A DNA stretch of 64,000 nucleotides from Erythrobacter sp. GTDB lineage: Bacteria > Pseudomonadota > Alphaproteobacteria > Sphingomonadales > Sphingomonadaceae. The translations under genes and the position numbers were made by a program. Below are positions 34,857 to 44,200 of the stretch, one piece after another. The first letter of the stretch is position 1; every line of letters starts with the position of its first letter. The notes beneath the pieces are model-generated. The model saw only the letters and a list, made by a program, of their open reading frames with translations, was not told where the DNA came from and made no database searches. Where the stretch lies: assembly GCA_023653115.1 (NCBI GenBank), contig JAMNXO010000004.1, positions 1 to 64,000 of the forward strand, in the 5' to 3' direction.

Positions 34857-36515
34857 ATGAGTGAATGGATCATCGAAGCGCGCGCTGCGATCGTATCGGC
34901 GCGCGGCTATTGCGAGGCGGTGCGGGGCAGCCTGTCGGGGCGGGTGGCGTCTGCGGGCGCGCCCGATCCGGCGCTGCTGGAACGCGAACAGCACGCGGTG
35001 CATGGCTATGCCTGGGCCGCTGCAACCCTCGCCGCGATCGAGGCGACTGCGGACTGGGCTTCGCGCGCCGAGGCAGCGGGCCGGTTCGGCGCCGCAGAGG
35101 AATTGACGCTCAGGATCGGGCTAGGCGAGGCGTTGGGCCAGCTTTGCTTCGGTCTCGCCATGAGCGCGAGCGAAGTGGTGCGCCCTAGCGCTTTCGGCTG
35201 CGAGGCCGAGGCCCGCGCGCTGGCGGACGAACCGGCGGTCACGCGGTTTCTCGCCCATGGCAGCACCGCCGAAACCCGCGCTGCGCTCGCCGCGCTGCTG
35301 GCAGATGGCGTGCGGCCGGACGAAATGCTCGGCGACGAGACGCTTGATCTGGTGCGGACCAGCTTTCGCGCCTTCACCGCCGAAAAGATCACGCCCCACG
35401 CCCATGCGTGGCATCTGGCCGACGCGCTGATCCCCGATGATGTGATTGCCGAAATGGCCGCACTTGGCGTGTTCGGAGTGTGCATCCCGGAAACCCACGG
35501 CGGGCTCGGTATGGGCAAGCTGGCAATGGCGGTGGTCTCGGAGGAGCTGTCGCGCGGGTGGATCTGCGCCGGAAGCCTTGGCACCCGTTCGGAGATTGCA
35601 GGCGAGCTGATTACCCATAATGGCACGGCGGAGCAAAAAGCGCGCCTGCTGCCGCGCATTGCCGATGGTTCGTGCCTGCCCACTGCTGTTTTCACCGAGC
35701 CCGATACCGGATCAGACCTTGCCGCCGTGCGCACCCGCGCAGTGCGCCAGGACGATGGCAGCTGGCAGATCACCGGTGCAAAAACCTGGATCACGCACGC
35801 CGCCCGCGCCGATCTGATGACGATGCTGGTGCGCACCGATCCCGCCAGCCCCGGCTACGGCGGCCTGTCGATGTTGCTCGCCGAAAAGACCCGTGGCACC
35901 GACATCACACCGTTCCCCGATACCGGCATCGATGGCAGCGAGATCGAAGTGCTCGGCTATCGCGGCATGAAGGAATATGCGCTCGGGTTTGATGGTTTTG
36001 CTGTGGCAGCGGACGGCTTGCTCGGCGGGCAGGAGGGGCAGGGGTTCAAGCAACTGATGCGCACCTTCGAAGGCGCCCGCATCCAGACCGCCGCGCGCGC
36101 GATCGGCGTGGCCTGGAACGCGTTCGATCTGGCGCTCGACTATGCGCAAGGGCGCAAGCAGTTCGGCCAGCCGCTCACCGCCTTTCCGCGCGTGGCAGAC
36201 AAGCTGGCGCTGATGGTGGCCGATATCGTCATGGCGCGCGAGCTGACCTATTTTGCCGCCCGCGCCAAGGATCGTGAGGCGCGCTGCGATATCGAGGCGG
36301 GCATGGCCAAGCTGCTTGCTGCGCGCACCGCATGGGCGGCAGCGGACAATGCGGTGCAGATCCACGGCGGCAATGGCTATGCGCTCGAATATCCAATCAG
36401 CCGGGTGCTGTGCGATGCGCGGATTCTCAACATCTTCGAAGGCGCAGCGGAGATTCAGGCTCAAGTGATCGGGCGCGGGTTGCTGGCCGCTCAGGCGCAG
36501 GCACGCGCGGCCTAG
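34857..36515 (+). CDS. Acyl-CoA dehydrogenase with N-terminal extension (methylsuccinyl-CoA dehydrogenase-like)
   Basis: 552 aa, against about 380-400 for ordinary acyl-CoA dehydrogenases. The first 150 residues are a helical extension; the FAD-dependent core follows with [33 protein letters not shown]-like flavin contacts, [24 protein letters not shown] and the catalytic Glu in [10 protein letters not shown]. Length and extension match (2S)-methylsuccinyl-CoA dehydrogenase of the ethylmalonyl-CoA pathway, but no other gene of that pathway is nearby, so a general long acyl-CoA dehydrogenase remains possible. It ends overlapping the convergent response regulator by 4 bases. Confidence 0.82.
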   Translation: MSEWIIEARAAIVSARGYCEAVRGSLSGRVASAGAPDPALLEREQHAVHGYAWAAATLAAIEATADWASRAEAAGRFGAAEELTLRIGLGEALGQLCFGLAMSASEVVRPSAFGCEAEARALADEPAVTRFLAHGSTAETRAALAALLADGVRPDEMLGDETLDLVRTSFRAFTAEKITPHAHAWHLADALIPDDVIAEMAALGVFGVCIPETHGGLGMGKLAMAVVSEELSRGWICAGSLGTRSEIAGELITHNGTAEQKARLLPRIADGSCLPTAVFTEPDTGSDLAAVRTRAVRQDDGSWQITGAKTWITHAARADLMTMLVRTDPASPGYGGLSMLLAEKTRGTDITPFPDTGIDGSEIEVLGYRGMKEYALGFDGFAVAADGLLGGQEGQGFKQLMRTFEGARIQTAARAIGVAWNAFDLALDYAQGRKQFGQPLTAFPRVADKLALMVADIVMARELTYFAARAKDREARCDIEAGMAKLLAARTAWAAADNAVQIHGGNGYALEYPISRVLCDARILNIFEGAAEIQAQVIGRGLLAAQAQARAA

Positions 36516-36973
36516 ATCATCCGCCGCGCCATCGCCATCGGCGGCGCAGGGCAGGCGTCATCAATCGCCAGCGCGGTCCTGAGATCGACATGGCGCGGAC
36601 GATCACCGCGCACCCGGATCATCCAACCGACCCGCTGCACCAGCACCGCCGGGTCAAACGGCTTGCGGATGAAATCCTGCGCCCCGGCATAGATCGCCTG
36701 GGCTTCATCCGCCGCGCCGTTCATTGCGGTGAACATGATTACCGGCAGATCGTAGAACTGCGCTGACTGGCGCAGCCGCCGCAGCAGGGTGAGGCCGGAT
36801 TGCCCGGGCATGGTGTGATCGAGCAGCAGCACATCGGGGCGCTTGCGCTGGACACAGGCCCACGCTTCCTCGGCACTGGTAACCCAGCCGCAGGCGTGTC
36901 CGGCGTCGATCAGCACCTCGCTTGCCAGCTCGGCGATCAGTTCGTCATCATCGGCAATCAGAATGCGGGCCAT
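36512..36973 (-). CDS. Single-domain response regulator
   Basis: 153 aa from the ATG at 36973; the ORF-track start adds 33 unlikely residues. A CheY-like receiver shows ADDDE (acidic pocket), [10 protein letters not shown] (phospho-Asp), MFTAM and FIRKPFD (conserved Lys). A 30-residue tail (after RVRGD) has no known domain. No histidine kinase is adjacent, so it is an orphan regulator whose partner is elsewhere. Confidence 0.88.
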   Translation of the reverse strand: MARILIADDDELIAELASEVLIDAGHACGWVTSAEEAWACVQRKRPDVLLLDHTMPGQSGLTLLRRLRQSAQFYDLPVIMFTAMNGAADEAQAIYAGAQDFIRKPFDPAVLVQRVGWMIRVRGDRPRHVDLRTALAIDDACPAPPMAMARRMI

Positions 36974-37142
36974 GCAATCGGGGGCCTTTGCGTCAGTCAG
37001 GTTCAGCAAACCGATTAACCACGCCATGCCCAACGCCGCCTTCGCGCGGGCCTGCGCAGTTTCCCCTATCAACGGCAGCGGACTGACGCAGGCGCGGGGC
37101 TCGCCTTGCTCCCGTCATCCGGCGCTGCCACTGTCGCAGCCT

Positions 37143-37958
37143 ATGATTCGCGACATTCCGAGCACCGCTGCCGAGGCACCTGCCATCGGCCCCTTCCTGC
37201 CGACCGAGGGCATCCACAATCTGCGCGATTATGGCGGCTACGCCGTGCCGGGCGGCGGACGGGTGCGCACCGGCCTGCTGTTCCGATCGGGCCAGCACAT
37301 GGAGGCGAGCGACGCTGATCTGGCGCTGATCCACGCGCTCGACATCCGCACCATCATCGATCTGCGCGGCACCAGCGAGCGCACCGGCTTTCCCTGCCGC
37401 CGCCATCCGGAGTTTGCCGCACAGGTGATCGCGCATGACGGCGAGACCAGCAATTCCCCGCCGCATGAAGGCGGGGGCGGCAAGGTGGTGATGACGGCGC
37501 AGCGCGCGCGCGAGCGGATGCTGGCGGTCTATACCCGGATGCCGGTGAACCCCGCGATGATCGCGATGTTCACCCGCTATTTCGCCGCCCTGGACGAGCG
37601 CGACGGTGGCAGCCTTGTGCATTGCTTTGCCGGGAAGGATCGCACCGGTATCGCCGCCAGCCTGCTGCTCCACGTGCTCGGCGTTCACCGCGACGATGTG
37701 GTGGCCGAGTTCCTGCGCACCAATGATGCGCCCACCCGCGAGGTGCTGGAACGCCAGTCGCTGCCCCGCATGGTCGAGCATTATGGCGATATCGAACCCG
37801 AGGCGCTGCACAACCTGATGGGGGTGCTGCCCGAATATATCGACACCTATTTTGCCGAGGTGACCCGCGACTTTGGTTCGATCGACGCCTATCTTGCCGC
37901 AAGATTAGGTGTGGACGAGGCAAGGAAAGCTCGTCTGCGCGAACGCCTCGTGGCGTGA
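37143..37958 (+). CDS. Tyrosine/dual-specificity-like protein phosphatase
   Basis: 271 aa from the ATG at 37143; the longer ORF includes non-coding sequence. The active site is HCFAGKDRTGIAA (H-C-X5-R-T) near residue 160, preceded by NLRDYGGY and RTGLLFRSGQ, typical of the bacterial Tyr/lipid phosphatase group (Y_phosphatase3). Substrates may be phosphotyrosine or phosphoinositide-like lipids. Cytoplasmic, no signal peptide. Confidence 0.87.
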   Translation: MIRDIPSTAAEAPAIGPFLPTEGIHNLRDYGGYAVPGGGRVRTGLLFRSGQHMEASDADLALIHALDIRTIIDLRGTSERTGFPCRRHPEFAAQVIAHDGETSNSPPHEGGGGKVVMTAQRARERMLAVYTRMPVNPAMIAMFTRYFAALDERDGGSLVHCFAGKDRTGIAASLLLHVLGVHRDDVVAEFLRTNDAPTREVLERQSLPRMVEHYGDIEPEALHNLMGVLPEYIDTYFAEVTRDFGSIDAYLAARLGVDEARKARLRERLVA

Positions 37959-38015
37959 CAATCGCCGCGCGCGCTCCCATATCGCGGCCCTGAGATTCAC
38001 GAGAGGCACCCTACC

Positions 38016-38993
38016 ATGGCCACCCATCATACCAAGATGCTCATCATCGGCTCCGGCCCGGCGGGCTATTCTGCCGCGATCTATGCCGCGCGCGCCATGC
38101 TCGAGCCGATTGTGGTGCAGGGCCTGCAGCCCGGCGGCCAGCTCACCATCACCACCGATGTTGAAAACTATCCTGGTTTCCGCGACGTGGTGCAGGGCCC
38201 TTGGCTGATGGAAGAGATGAAGGCGCAGGCCGAGCACGTTGGCACGCGCATGATGTGGGACACGATTGTTTCGGTCGATCTGGAAAACGGCGCGCCGTTC
38301 CGTGCGATTGGCGACAGCGGCGATGAATATATCGGCGAAAGTCTGTTGATCTGCACCGGCGCGCAGGCCAAGTGGCTGGGCGCGCCGGGCGAGATAGAGC
38401 TGGGCGGCAAGGGCGTATCGGCTTGCGCGACCTGCGACGGGTTCTTCTACCGCGGCAAGAAAGTCGCTGTGATCGGCGGCGGGAATACTGCGGTGGAAGA
38501 GGCGCTCTACCTCACCAACCATTCCGACGATGTCACGCTGATCCATCGCCGCGACACCTTGCGCGCCGAGAAGATCCTGCAGGAACGCCTGTTCAACAAC
38601 CCCAAGATCACCGTGCTGTGGGACAAGGCGGTGGACAGCTTCGTGGCCGGCGAAAACGGTATGCTGCACCACTTGGCGCTGACCGATACCGTCACCGGGG
38701 AGGCGTCGACCATCGAGGTTGACGGCGCGTTTGTCGCGATCGGTCATGCGCCGGCGACCGAGCTGTTCAAGGGCAAGCTGCCGATGGACGACAGCGGCTA
38801 TCTGCTGACCGAGCCCGGCACGCCCAAGACCGTGATCCCCGGCGTATTTGCCGCTGGTGACGTGACCGATCACGTTTATCGTCAGGCGGTAACAGCGGCG
38901 GGCATGGGCTGCATGGCCGCGCTCGATGGCGAGCGTTACCTTGCCGCTCGCGCCCATGCCACAGCGGCGAAGCAGACCGAGGCGGCGGAGTAG
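38016..38993 (+). CDS. trxB: Thioredoxin reductase
   Basis: 325 aa. FAD motif IGSGPAGYSAAIYAARA at the N-terminus, redox pair CATCDG near residue 138, NADPH motif VIGGGNTAVEEALYL, and GVFAAGDVTDHVYRQAVTAAGMGC at the C-terminus. It reduces thioredoxin with NADPH, which in turn serves the thioredoxin-type ArsC encoded earlier. GAGAGGCACC precedes the ATG. Confidence 0.95.
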   Translation: MATHHTKMLIIGSGPAGYSAAIYAARAMLEPIVVQGLQPGGQLTITTDVENYPGFRDVVQGPWLMEEMKAQAEHVGTRMMWDTIVSVDLENGAPFRAIGDSGDEYIGESLLICTGAQAKWLGAPGEIELGGKGVSACATCDGFFYRGKKVAVIGGGNTAVEEALYLTNHSDDVTLIHRRDTLRAEKILQERLFNNPKITVLWDKAVDSFVAGENGMLHHLALTDTVTGEASTIEVDGAFVAIGHAPATELFKGKLPMDDSGYLLTEPGTPKTVIPGVFAAGDVTDHVYRQAVTAAGMGCMAALDGERYLAARAHATAAKQTEAAE

Positions 38994-39016
38994 AATCCCG
39001 CCGCCCGGCGCACTTC

Positions 39017-39463
39017 TCAGCCGTGAAGGTGCAGATCGAACACCGCAATCGCGGCGTGCAGGATCAGCGCCATCAGCACCAGTGATGACAGCGCGAACAG
39101 CGCGAAACGGATCATCACGCGGTTGAAGGTCGCCTGCACGATCGAGTGCGCCACCCGCAGGCCGACGTAGGCCCAGGCGAGCGTGGTGTTGAACCCGTCG
39201 CCTTGGGCGATGATCGCCAGCACGATCGCCACCGCGTAGAACAGTGTCGGGGCTTCGTGGAGATGGTTGTAATTGTCCGCCTTCCAGCTGACCGTATCGG
39301 GCAGCAGGCCGCGCAGGCTCGAGCCTTCGCCGCCGACGAGGTTCTTGGCGTCGATCCCGGCCTTGTTCATCGCCGGAATGCGGGTGGCATACATACACAC
39401 CCACATCACCATGGTCCAAGCGAGCAGCGCGACGACGGGCTGCAGAATATCCATTCCGATCAT
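39017..39463 (-). CDS. MAPEG-family membrane protein
   Basis: 148 aa with four membrane segments. The motif NYNHLHEAPTLFYAVAIVLA, near the middle, resembles the second-helix region of MAPEG proteins (microsomal glutathione transferase and eicosanoid enzyme relatives). It follows a homologous gene after 10 bases, so the pair is a tandem duplication. Function in bacteria is unclear; glutathione-linked detoxification is the usual suggestion. Confidence 0.82.
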   Translation of the reverse strand: MIGMDILQPVVALLAWTMVMWVCMYATRIPAMNKAGIDAKNLVGGEGSSLRGLLPDTVSWKADNYNHLHEAPTLFYAVAIVLAIIAQGDGFNTTLAWAYVGLRVAHSIVQATFNRVMIRFALFALSSLVLMALILHAAIAVFDLHLHG

Positions 39464-39473
39464 GATTGTGTCC

Positions 39474-39929
39474 TTATGCCGGGAGTGCGGAAGGGTCGGC
39501 CAGCAGCGTTGCCATCACCGCCCGCACGGCGAGCACGCCCAGCGCAGTGGTGCTGGTGATGAACAGCGCGAAACGCACCGGGATGGTGTTGACCAGGTTC
39601 TGCCACAGCGAATGCACAATCCGAAGGGCGACGTAGACCCAGGCCAGCGTCACATCGAGCGCGGCTGGCCCCATGATCGCGAGGATCATCACCGTGGCAT
39701 AGAACAGCGTCGGCTGTTCGTGCAGGTGGGTGTGGTTATGTGCGGGCCAGTTGGCCTTGTCGGGCAGCACGCCCTCCAGATCATTGCCGCGCACGCCGGT
39801 CTTGTTGGGCAGCACCGACTTGTCTGCGACCTTGGCGACCGCGCCGAACCGCGCCGGAATGATCCATAGCAACACGATCAGCGTCCACACCACCAACACG
39901 GCGGCGGGCGCCAGCATTTGCGCTTGCAT
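39474..39929 (-). CDS. MAPEG-family membrane protein (paralogue)
   Basis: 151 aa, four membrane segments, with HNHTHLHEQPTLFYATVMILAIMG aligning with the same region of the downstream paralogue. Both keep the E-x-P-T-L-F-Y core but differ elsewhere, so the duplication is old. First gene of the two-gene unit. Confidence 0.82.
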   Translation of the reverse strand: MQAQMLAPAAVLVVWTLIVLLWIIPARFGAVAKVADKSVLPNKTGVRGNDLEGVLPDKANWPAHNHTHLHEQPTLFYATVMILAIMGPAALDVTLAWVYVALRIVHSLWQNLVNTIPVRFALFITSTTALGVLAVRAVMATLLADPSALPA

Positions 39930-39998
39930 CGATTGATCCCCTCTCGATTGCCTCTTGGGGCTTACCTGCGAGAGCGGGGAATGATTGTCAATTGCAAC

Positions 39999-40640
39999 CT
40001 ATTCTGCGGTGAGCACGTGCAGCTGGAAATAGCCCAACGGCCCGCGGGTGCTGGCAAGGCTGAGCCCGCGCGTAGCAGCGATGCGGGCGGCGACCTGCGA
40101 CATGGTGGCCCGCGGCTCGACATGGAACTTGGCGAGCCATGCGCGCAAACCGGCGGCAAGAGGGCGGGGCAGGCCGGCCAGATCGCCGAAATCGACAATA
40201 TGCAGCGCGCCGCCGGGTGCCAATTGGCCCGCGGCGTGATCGAACGCACCTTCCCAATCAGGGATCATCGAGAGCGAATAGGACAGCACGATCCGGTCAA
40301 ACTGCGGCTCGCCCAGCAGGCTTTGCGGATCGAACGAACAGGCATCGCCTTCACCCAGCTGCGCCTCGGCCCCCAAAGCGGCGCGCGCGCTTTTGAGCAT
40401 TTCGGCCGAGATATCGAGCCCGAACAGGCGCACACCCGGCCACGCCTTGGCGATCTTGGCAAGGTTGCGGCCCGTCCCGCAGGCGACTTCGAGCACGCGC
40501 ATCCCCGGCTTGGCCGCCAGTCCTGCGATCAGCGTGTCCCGCCCGAAGAGGTAATATTTGCGGGTGAAATCATAGATATGGCGCTGCCCGCGATAGACCT
40601 CGTCCATCAGCGCGGCATGGGAGGCGTTGGCTGATGCCAT
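39999..40640 (-). CDS. btaB: BtaB-like betaine-lipid N-methyltransferase
   Basis: 213 aa from the ATG at 40640, which overlaps the btaA stop (TAATG); the track starts too far upstream. A class I SAM methyltransferase fold is visible: VLEVACGTGRNLAKIAKAWPG, LFGLDISAEML, and GGALHIVDFGDL. YRGQRHIYDFTRKYYLFGRD at the N-terminus fits BtaB proteins. BtaB adds three methyl groups to diacylglyceryl-homoserine to give the betaine lipid DGTS. The direct coupling to btaA supports the assignment. Confidence 0.85.
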   Translation of the reverse strand: MASANASHAALMDEVYRGQRHIYDFTRKYYLFGRDTLIAGLAAKPGMRVLEVACGTGRNLAKIAKAWPGVRLFGLDISAEMLKSARAALGAEAQLGEGDACSFDPQSLLGEPQFDRIVLSYSLSMIPDWEGAFDHAAGQLAPGGALHIVDFGDLAGLPRPLAAGLRAWLAKFHVEPRATMSQVAARIAATRGLSLASTRGPLGYFQLHVLTAE

Positions 40641-41854
40641 TACACCAGCTCGTAAACGTGCACGCCGCCATAGATCGACGAGCGATCGCGGCGGGTGCAA
40701 TCGGCGGATAGCTCTTCAAGATAGCGCCACTTGCCAAGGATGGCGTCATCCAGCCGACCAGTCAGCAGGCTCGGCTCGGCAGCTGTGCGGAACAGCACGC
40801 GCGCGCCGGGGCGGCTGGCGCGGGTGATGCGGGTCCACAGGTCATCAAGCTGCGCGTTGTTCATCCAGTCCTGCGCGTCGAGCAGCACGAAGCGGTCCAT
40901 GCTCGCTTGCTCGCGCGCGCCGATCCAGTCGACCATATTGGCGCGGACGACCTCGAGCCGCTCGACCCGCTCCTTCATCGCAGTCCAGTTGGCGCGCTGA
41001 AGATAGGGCGGCAGCGGCGCGCTTTCCGAACGGTCATAACCGCGACCGAAGGCCTGCCAGGCGAAGTAGTTGTCCTTCACCTCGAAATCGCAGGCGAGCT
41101 TTTCCAGCCGCCGCCGAAGAACTTCGGCCATGCGCTCATCTCCGGCGAGGTGCTCGAATTGCGCAGGCGGAATGCCGAGGCCGAACAGCGAGGCGGGCTG
41201 ATCGGTGAGCCAGCGGATGAACTTCTTCTCGAACACCGGCGCCAGCTCGCGCTCGAACACCTCGCGCTGTTCTTCCAGCGTCTGGGCTTCGAGCACTCTG
41301 CCCAGATCGATCTTGTAAAGCTTGGCAAAGACGTGCGCGAGGCCGATGAAATTGCCCAGCAATCCCTTTTTGTAAATGCCGCGCGTGAAATAGCTGATGC
41401 GCTTGCGCCCGCGGATGTCGCGCTTTTCCCAATAGGCGCGGCTCTCCGCGTCGAGATGCGGGGCGATCATCTCACGATAAACCGCCGCATTCTCCTTGTG
41501 ATCGGCATGGGCGAAGAAACGGTGGAAACGCTCGTAATTGGGCAGGTGCTGAATCGCCGCAATCTTGAGCTTGCCGAGCGCCACGTGAGCATGATTGAGG
41601 TCAACCGCAGTCACCTGCGCGGGGTTTGCGGTCAGATAGGACAGCGCATTGCAGCTGCCGCTGGCGATGCTCATCACGCGGCTATCGGGCTGGATATCGA
41701 GCCCTTCCATATCGACGACCGGATCTTCCCAGATCTGGGCATAGACCAGACCCTTGAAGGCGAGGGCAAAGGCCTTGTCGAGCAGCTTGTCGCCAAGCCC
41801 TGCATCCTTGCGGATCACAGCATCTTCAATGATCCGCTTTGCCTGTGTTGCCAT
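40640..41854 (-). CDS. btaA: BtaA-like SAM:diacylglycerol 3-amino-3-carboxypropyltransferase (DUF3419)
   Basis: 404 aa. DUF3419 features include FKGLVYAQIWEDPVVDMEGLDIQPDSRVMSIASGSCNALSYL (SAM site), AVDLNHAHVALGKLK, and SMDRFVLLDAQDWMN. BtaA transfers the aminocarboxypropyl group of SAM to diacylglycerol, the first step in phosphorus-free DGTS synthesis. Such lipids replace phospholipids under phosphate limitation. The PhoD gene in the same window would fit that theme. Confidence 0.88.
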   Translation of the reverse strand: MATQAKRIIEDAVIRKDAGLGDKLLDKAFALAFKGLVYAQIWEDPVVDMEGLDIQPDSRVMSIASGSCNALSYLTANPAQVTAVDLNHAHVALGKLKIAAIQHLPNYERFHRFFAHADHKENAAVYREMIAPHLDAESRAYWEKRDIRGRKRISYFTRGIYKKGLLGNFIGLAHVFAKLYKIDLGRVLEAQTLEEQREVFERELAPVFEKKFIRWLTDQPASLFGLGIPPAQFEHLAGDERMAEVLRRRLEKLACDFEVKDNYFAWQAFGRGYDRSESAPLPPYLQRANWTAMKERVERLEVVRANMVDWIGAREQASMDRFVLLDAQDWMNNAQLDDLWTRITRASRPGARVLFRTAAEPSLLTGRLDDAILGKWRYLEELSADCTRRDRSSIYGGVHVYELV

Positions 41855-41947
41855 CTCGAGAATGTCCTTACGTAGCGTCAGGCGGCGGTCATATGGCTGA
41901 AGAATGTCGGCAATGTGACGCTTTCCACAGGCTGTTTGGCCGCAGGT

Positions 41948-42910
41948 CTAGTCTGTGCCCGCGATGGTTGCCGCAAAGGCCGCTGGATCGGCATTGCCGC
42001 CGGTGAGCATGATGACCGTCTTTGCGTCCACCGGCACCTTGCCCGCCAGTGCCGCCGCCAACGCCGCTGCGCCGCCGGGTTCGACCACGAGGCGCAGGTT
42101 GGCAAAAGCAAAGCGCTGGGCCGCGCGTACCTCGGCATCGGTGACCGTCACGCCCGGTTCGGCGCGGCCTTTGAGCAGGCCCAGATTGAGCGCTTTGGTG
42201 ACGTTGGGTTGCAGCGCGTCGCAGATGGTCTTGGGGGCATCGGGCGCGGCGTGGACGAGTTCGCCCGCCGCCATCGCCTGGCCCACCATGTCCCAGCCGA
42301 CCGGTTCGACCGGAAAGACGGCACTATCGGGCGCGCCGAGCGCGAGGCCCGCGGCCAGCCCCCCGCCGCCGCAACAGGTGATGATGCGGGCAGGGGCGCG
42401 GCCCAATTGCGCCGTCGCCTCGATCGCGGCGCTGCCTTGCCCTTCGATCACCCAGGGATCGCCGAAAGCATGGACGAGCGTGCCGCCGCGCTGCGCAATC
42501 AGGTTCGCCGCGACCGCATCGCGATCTTCGCCGGGGCGCTGGTAGAGCACCACTTCGGCCCCCAGCGCCTTGGTGTTGGCGAGTTTCACCTCCGGCGCAT
42601 CATGCGGCATCACGATGGTAGCGCGGACGCCAAGCCGTTGCCCCGCCCATGCCACGCCTTGCGCGTGGTTGCCCGAGGACACCGCCACGACGCCCGCCGC
42701 ACGCTCCTCGGGCGAAAGGTTCGCCAGCCGCCACCATGCACCGCGGATCTTGAACGATCCGATCGGCTGCAGCACCTCGGCCTTCACCCAGGCCTGCACG
42801 CCGTTGATGACGACCGGCAAAAGCGGGGTGGGCGGAAGGATCGCGGCGACCGCATCGGCGGCGGCAAGCACTCCCTCGCGGGTCGGCATTCTGACATCAG
42901 CTTGGATCAT
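41948..42910 (-). CDS. Threonine/serine dehydratase-like PLP enzyme
   Basis: 320 aa from the ATG at 42910; 42928 is the alternative. Fold-type II PLP features: PIGSFKIRGAWW (Schiff-base Lys), VAVSSGNHAQGVAWAG, and CCGGGGLAAGLALG (phosphate cup). There is no C-terminal ACT domain, so it is the short catabolic threonine dehydratase or serine racemase type rather than the allosteric IlvA. It is divergent from the polyamine operon with about 60 bases between. Confidence 0.87.
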   Translation of the reverse strand: MIQADVRMPTREGVLAAADAVAAILPPTPLLPVVINGVQAWVKAEVLQPIGSFKIRGAWWRLANLSPEERAAGVVAVSSGNHAQGVAWAGQRLGVRATIVMPHDAPEVKLANTKALGAEVVLYQRPGEDRDAVAANLIAQRGGTLVHAFGDPWVIEGQGSAAIEATAQLGRAPARIITCCGGGGLAAGLALGAPDSAVFPVEPVGWDMVGQAMAAGELVHAAPDAPKTICDALQPNVTKALNLGLLKGRAEPGVTVTDAEVRAAQRFAFANLRLVVEPGGAAALAAALAGKVPVDAKTVIMLTGGNADPAAFAATIAGTD

Positions 42911-42973
42911 TTGTCCCCGTTCATGCATTCGACTAAGCGCAGCGCAAGATTCGCATTACGAAAGGTTCCTATC

Positions 42974-44200
42974 ATGTCGGCAGCAAAATCCAGCACCGTC
43001 CTTGTTATCGGTGCAGGCGGGGTGAGCTCGGTGTGCGTCCACAAGATGGCGTTCAACCCGGATATCTTCCCCGAAATCCACCTCGCCAGCCGCACGAAGT
43101 CGAAATGCGATGCCATTGCCGCCAGCGTCAAGGAACGCTGCGGGCGCGATGTGGCGACTTACGAGATCGATGCCGAGGAAGTCCCGGCTATGGTCAACCT
43201 GATCCGCAAGACCGGCGCGGGGCTCGTGGTCAACCTCGCGCTGCCCTATCAGGATCTGCCGATCATGGACGCCTGCCTCGAAGCGGGCGTCGATTACCTC
43301 GACACCGCGAATTACGAGCCCAAGGACGAGGCCAAGTTCGAGTATCATTGGCAGTGGGCCTATCAGGACCGCTACAAGAACGCCGGCCTTATGGCGCTGC
43401 TCGGCAGCGGCTTCGATCCGGGCGTGACCAGCGTGTTCACGATGTGGCTCAAGAAGCACAAATTGAAGACCATCCGCCAGCTCGACATTCTCGATTGCAA
43501 CGGCGGCGATCACGGCCAGCATTTCGCCACCAACTTCAACCCGGAAATCAACATCCGCGAAGTGACCGCGCCCGCGCGCCACTGGGAGAACGGCGACTGG
43601 GTCGAGACCCCGGCGATGTCGAACAAGGTCGCCTTCGACTTCGAGGCGGTCGGCCCCAAGAACATGTATCTGATGTATCACGAGGAGCTGGAAAGCCTCG
43701 CCAAGTTCGTCCCCGAACTGGAGCGGGCGCGCTTCTGGATGACCTTTGGCGATCAATACATCACCCACCTTACCGTGCTCCAGAACGTCGGCATGACGAG
43801 TATCGAGCCGGTGCGCTATCAGGGCAAGGACATCATCCCGCTGCAATTCCTCGCCGCGGTGCTGCCGAAGCCTGAAACGCTGGGCGAGACGACCAAGGGC
43901 AACACCAATATCGGCGTGATCGCCACGGGTGAGGCGCTGGACGGCTCGGGCGAGAAGACGTTCTACATCAAGAACATCTGCAGCCATGAAGCCGCCTACG
44001 AGGAAACCGGCAACCAGGCGGTCAGCTATACCACTGGCGTCCCCGCAATGATCGGCGCGGCGATGATGGTGCAAGGGCATTGGCAGGGCGAGGGCGTATT
44101 CAACATCGAACAGCTGGATCCCGATCCCTTCATGGCGATGCTCAACACCCACGGCCTGCCGTGGACGGTCGAGGAAATGGACGGACCGGTGGCGTTCTGA
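42974..44200 (+). CDS. Carboxynorspermidine/carboxyspermidine dehydrogenase
   Basis: 408 aa from the ATG at 42974 with GAAAGG upstream; the ORF track begins 1 kb too early. The N-terminal NAD(P) fold is VLVIGAGGVSSVCVHKMA, with the saccharopine-dehydrogenase family segments LVVNLALPYQDLPIMDACLEAGVDYLDTANYEP and GSGFDPGVTSVF. The enzyme condenses aspartate semialdehyde with putrescine (or diaminopropane) to a carboxylated triamine. The matching decarboxylase lies three genes downstream, which makes this assignment stronger than saccharopine dehydrogenase. Confidence 0.9.
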   Translation: MSAAKSSTVLVIGAGGVSSVCVHKMAFNPDIFPEIHLASRTKSKCDAIAASVKERCGRDVATYEIDAEEVPAMVNLIRKTGAGLVVNLALPYQDLPIMDACLEAGVDYLDTANYEPKDEAKFEYHWQWAYQDRYKNAGLMALLGSGFDPGVTSVFTMWLKKHKLKTIRQLDILDCNGGDHGQHFATNFNPEINIREVTAPARHWENGDWVETPAMSNKVAFDFEAVGPKNMYLMYHEELESLAKFVPELERARFWMTFGDQYITHLTVLQNVGMTSIEPVRYQGKDIIPLQFLAAVLPKPETLGETTKGNTNIGVIATGEALDGSGEKTFYIKNICSHEAAYEETGNQAVSYTTGVPAMIGAAMMVQGHWQGEGVFNIEQLDPDPFMAMLNTHGLPWTVEEMDGPVAF

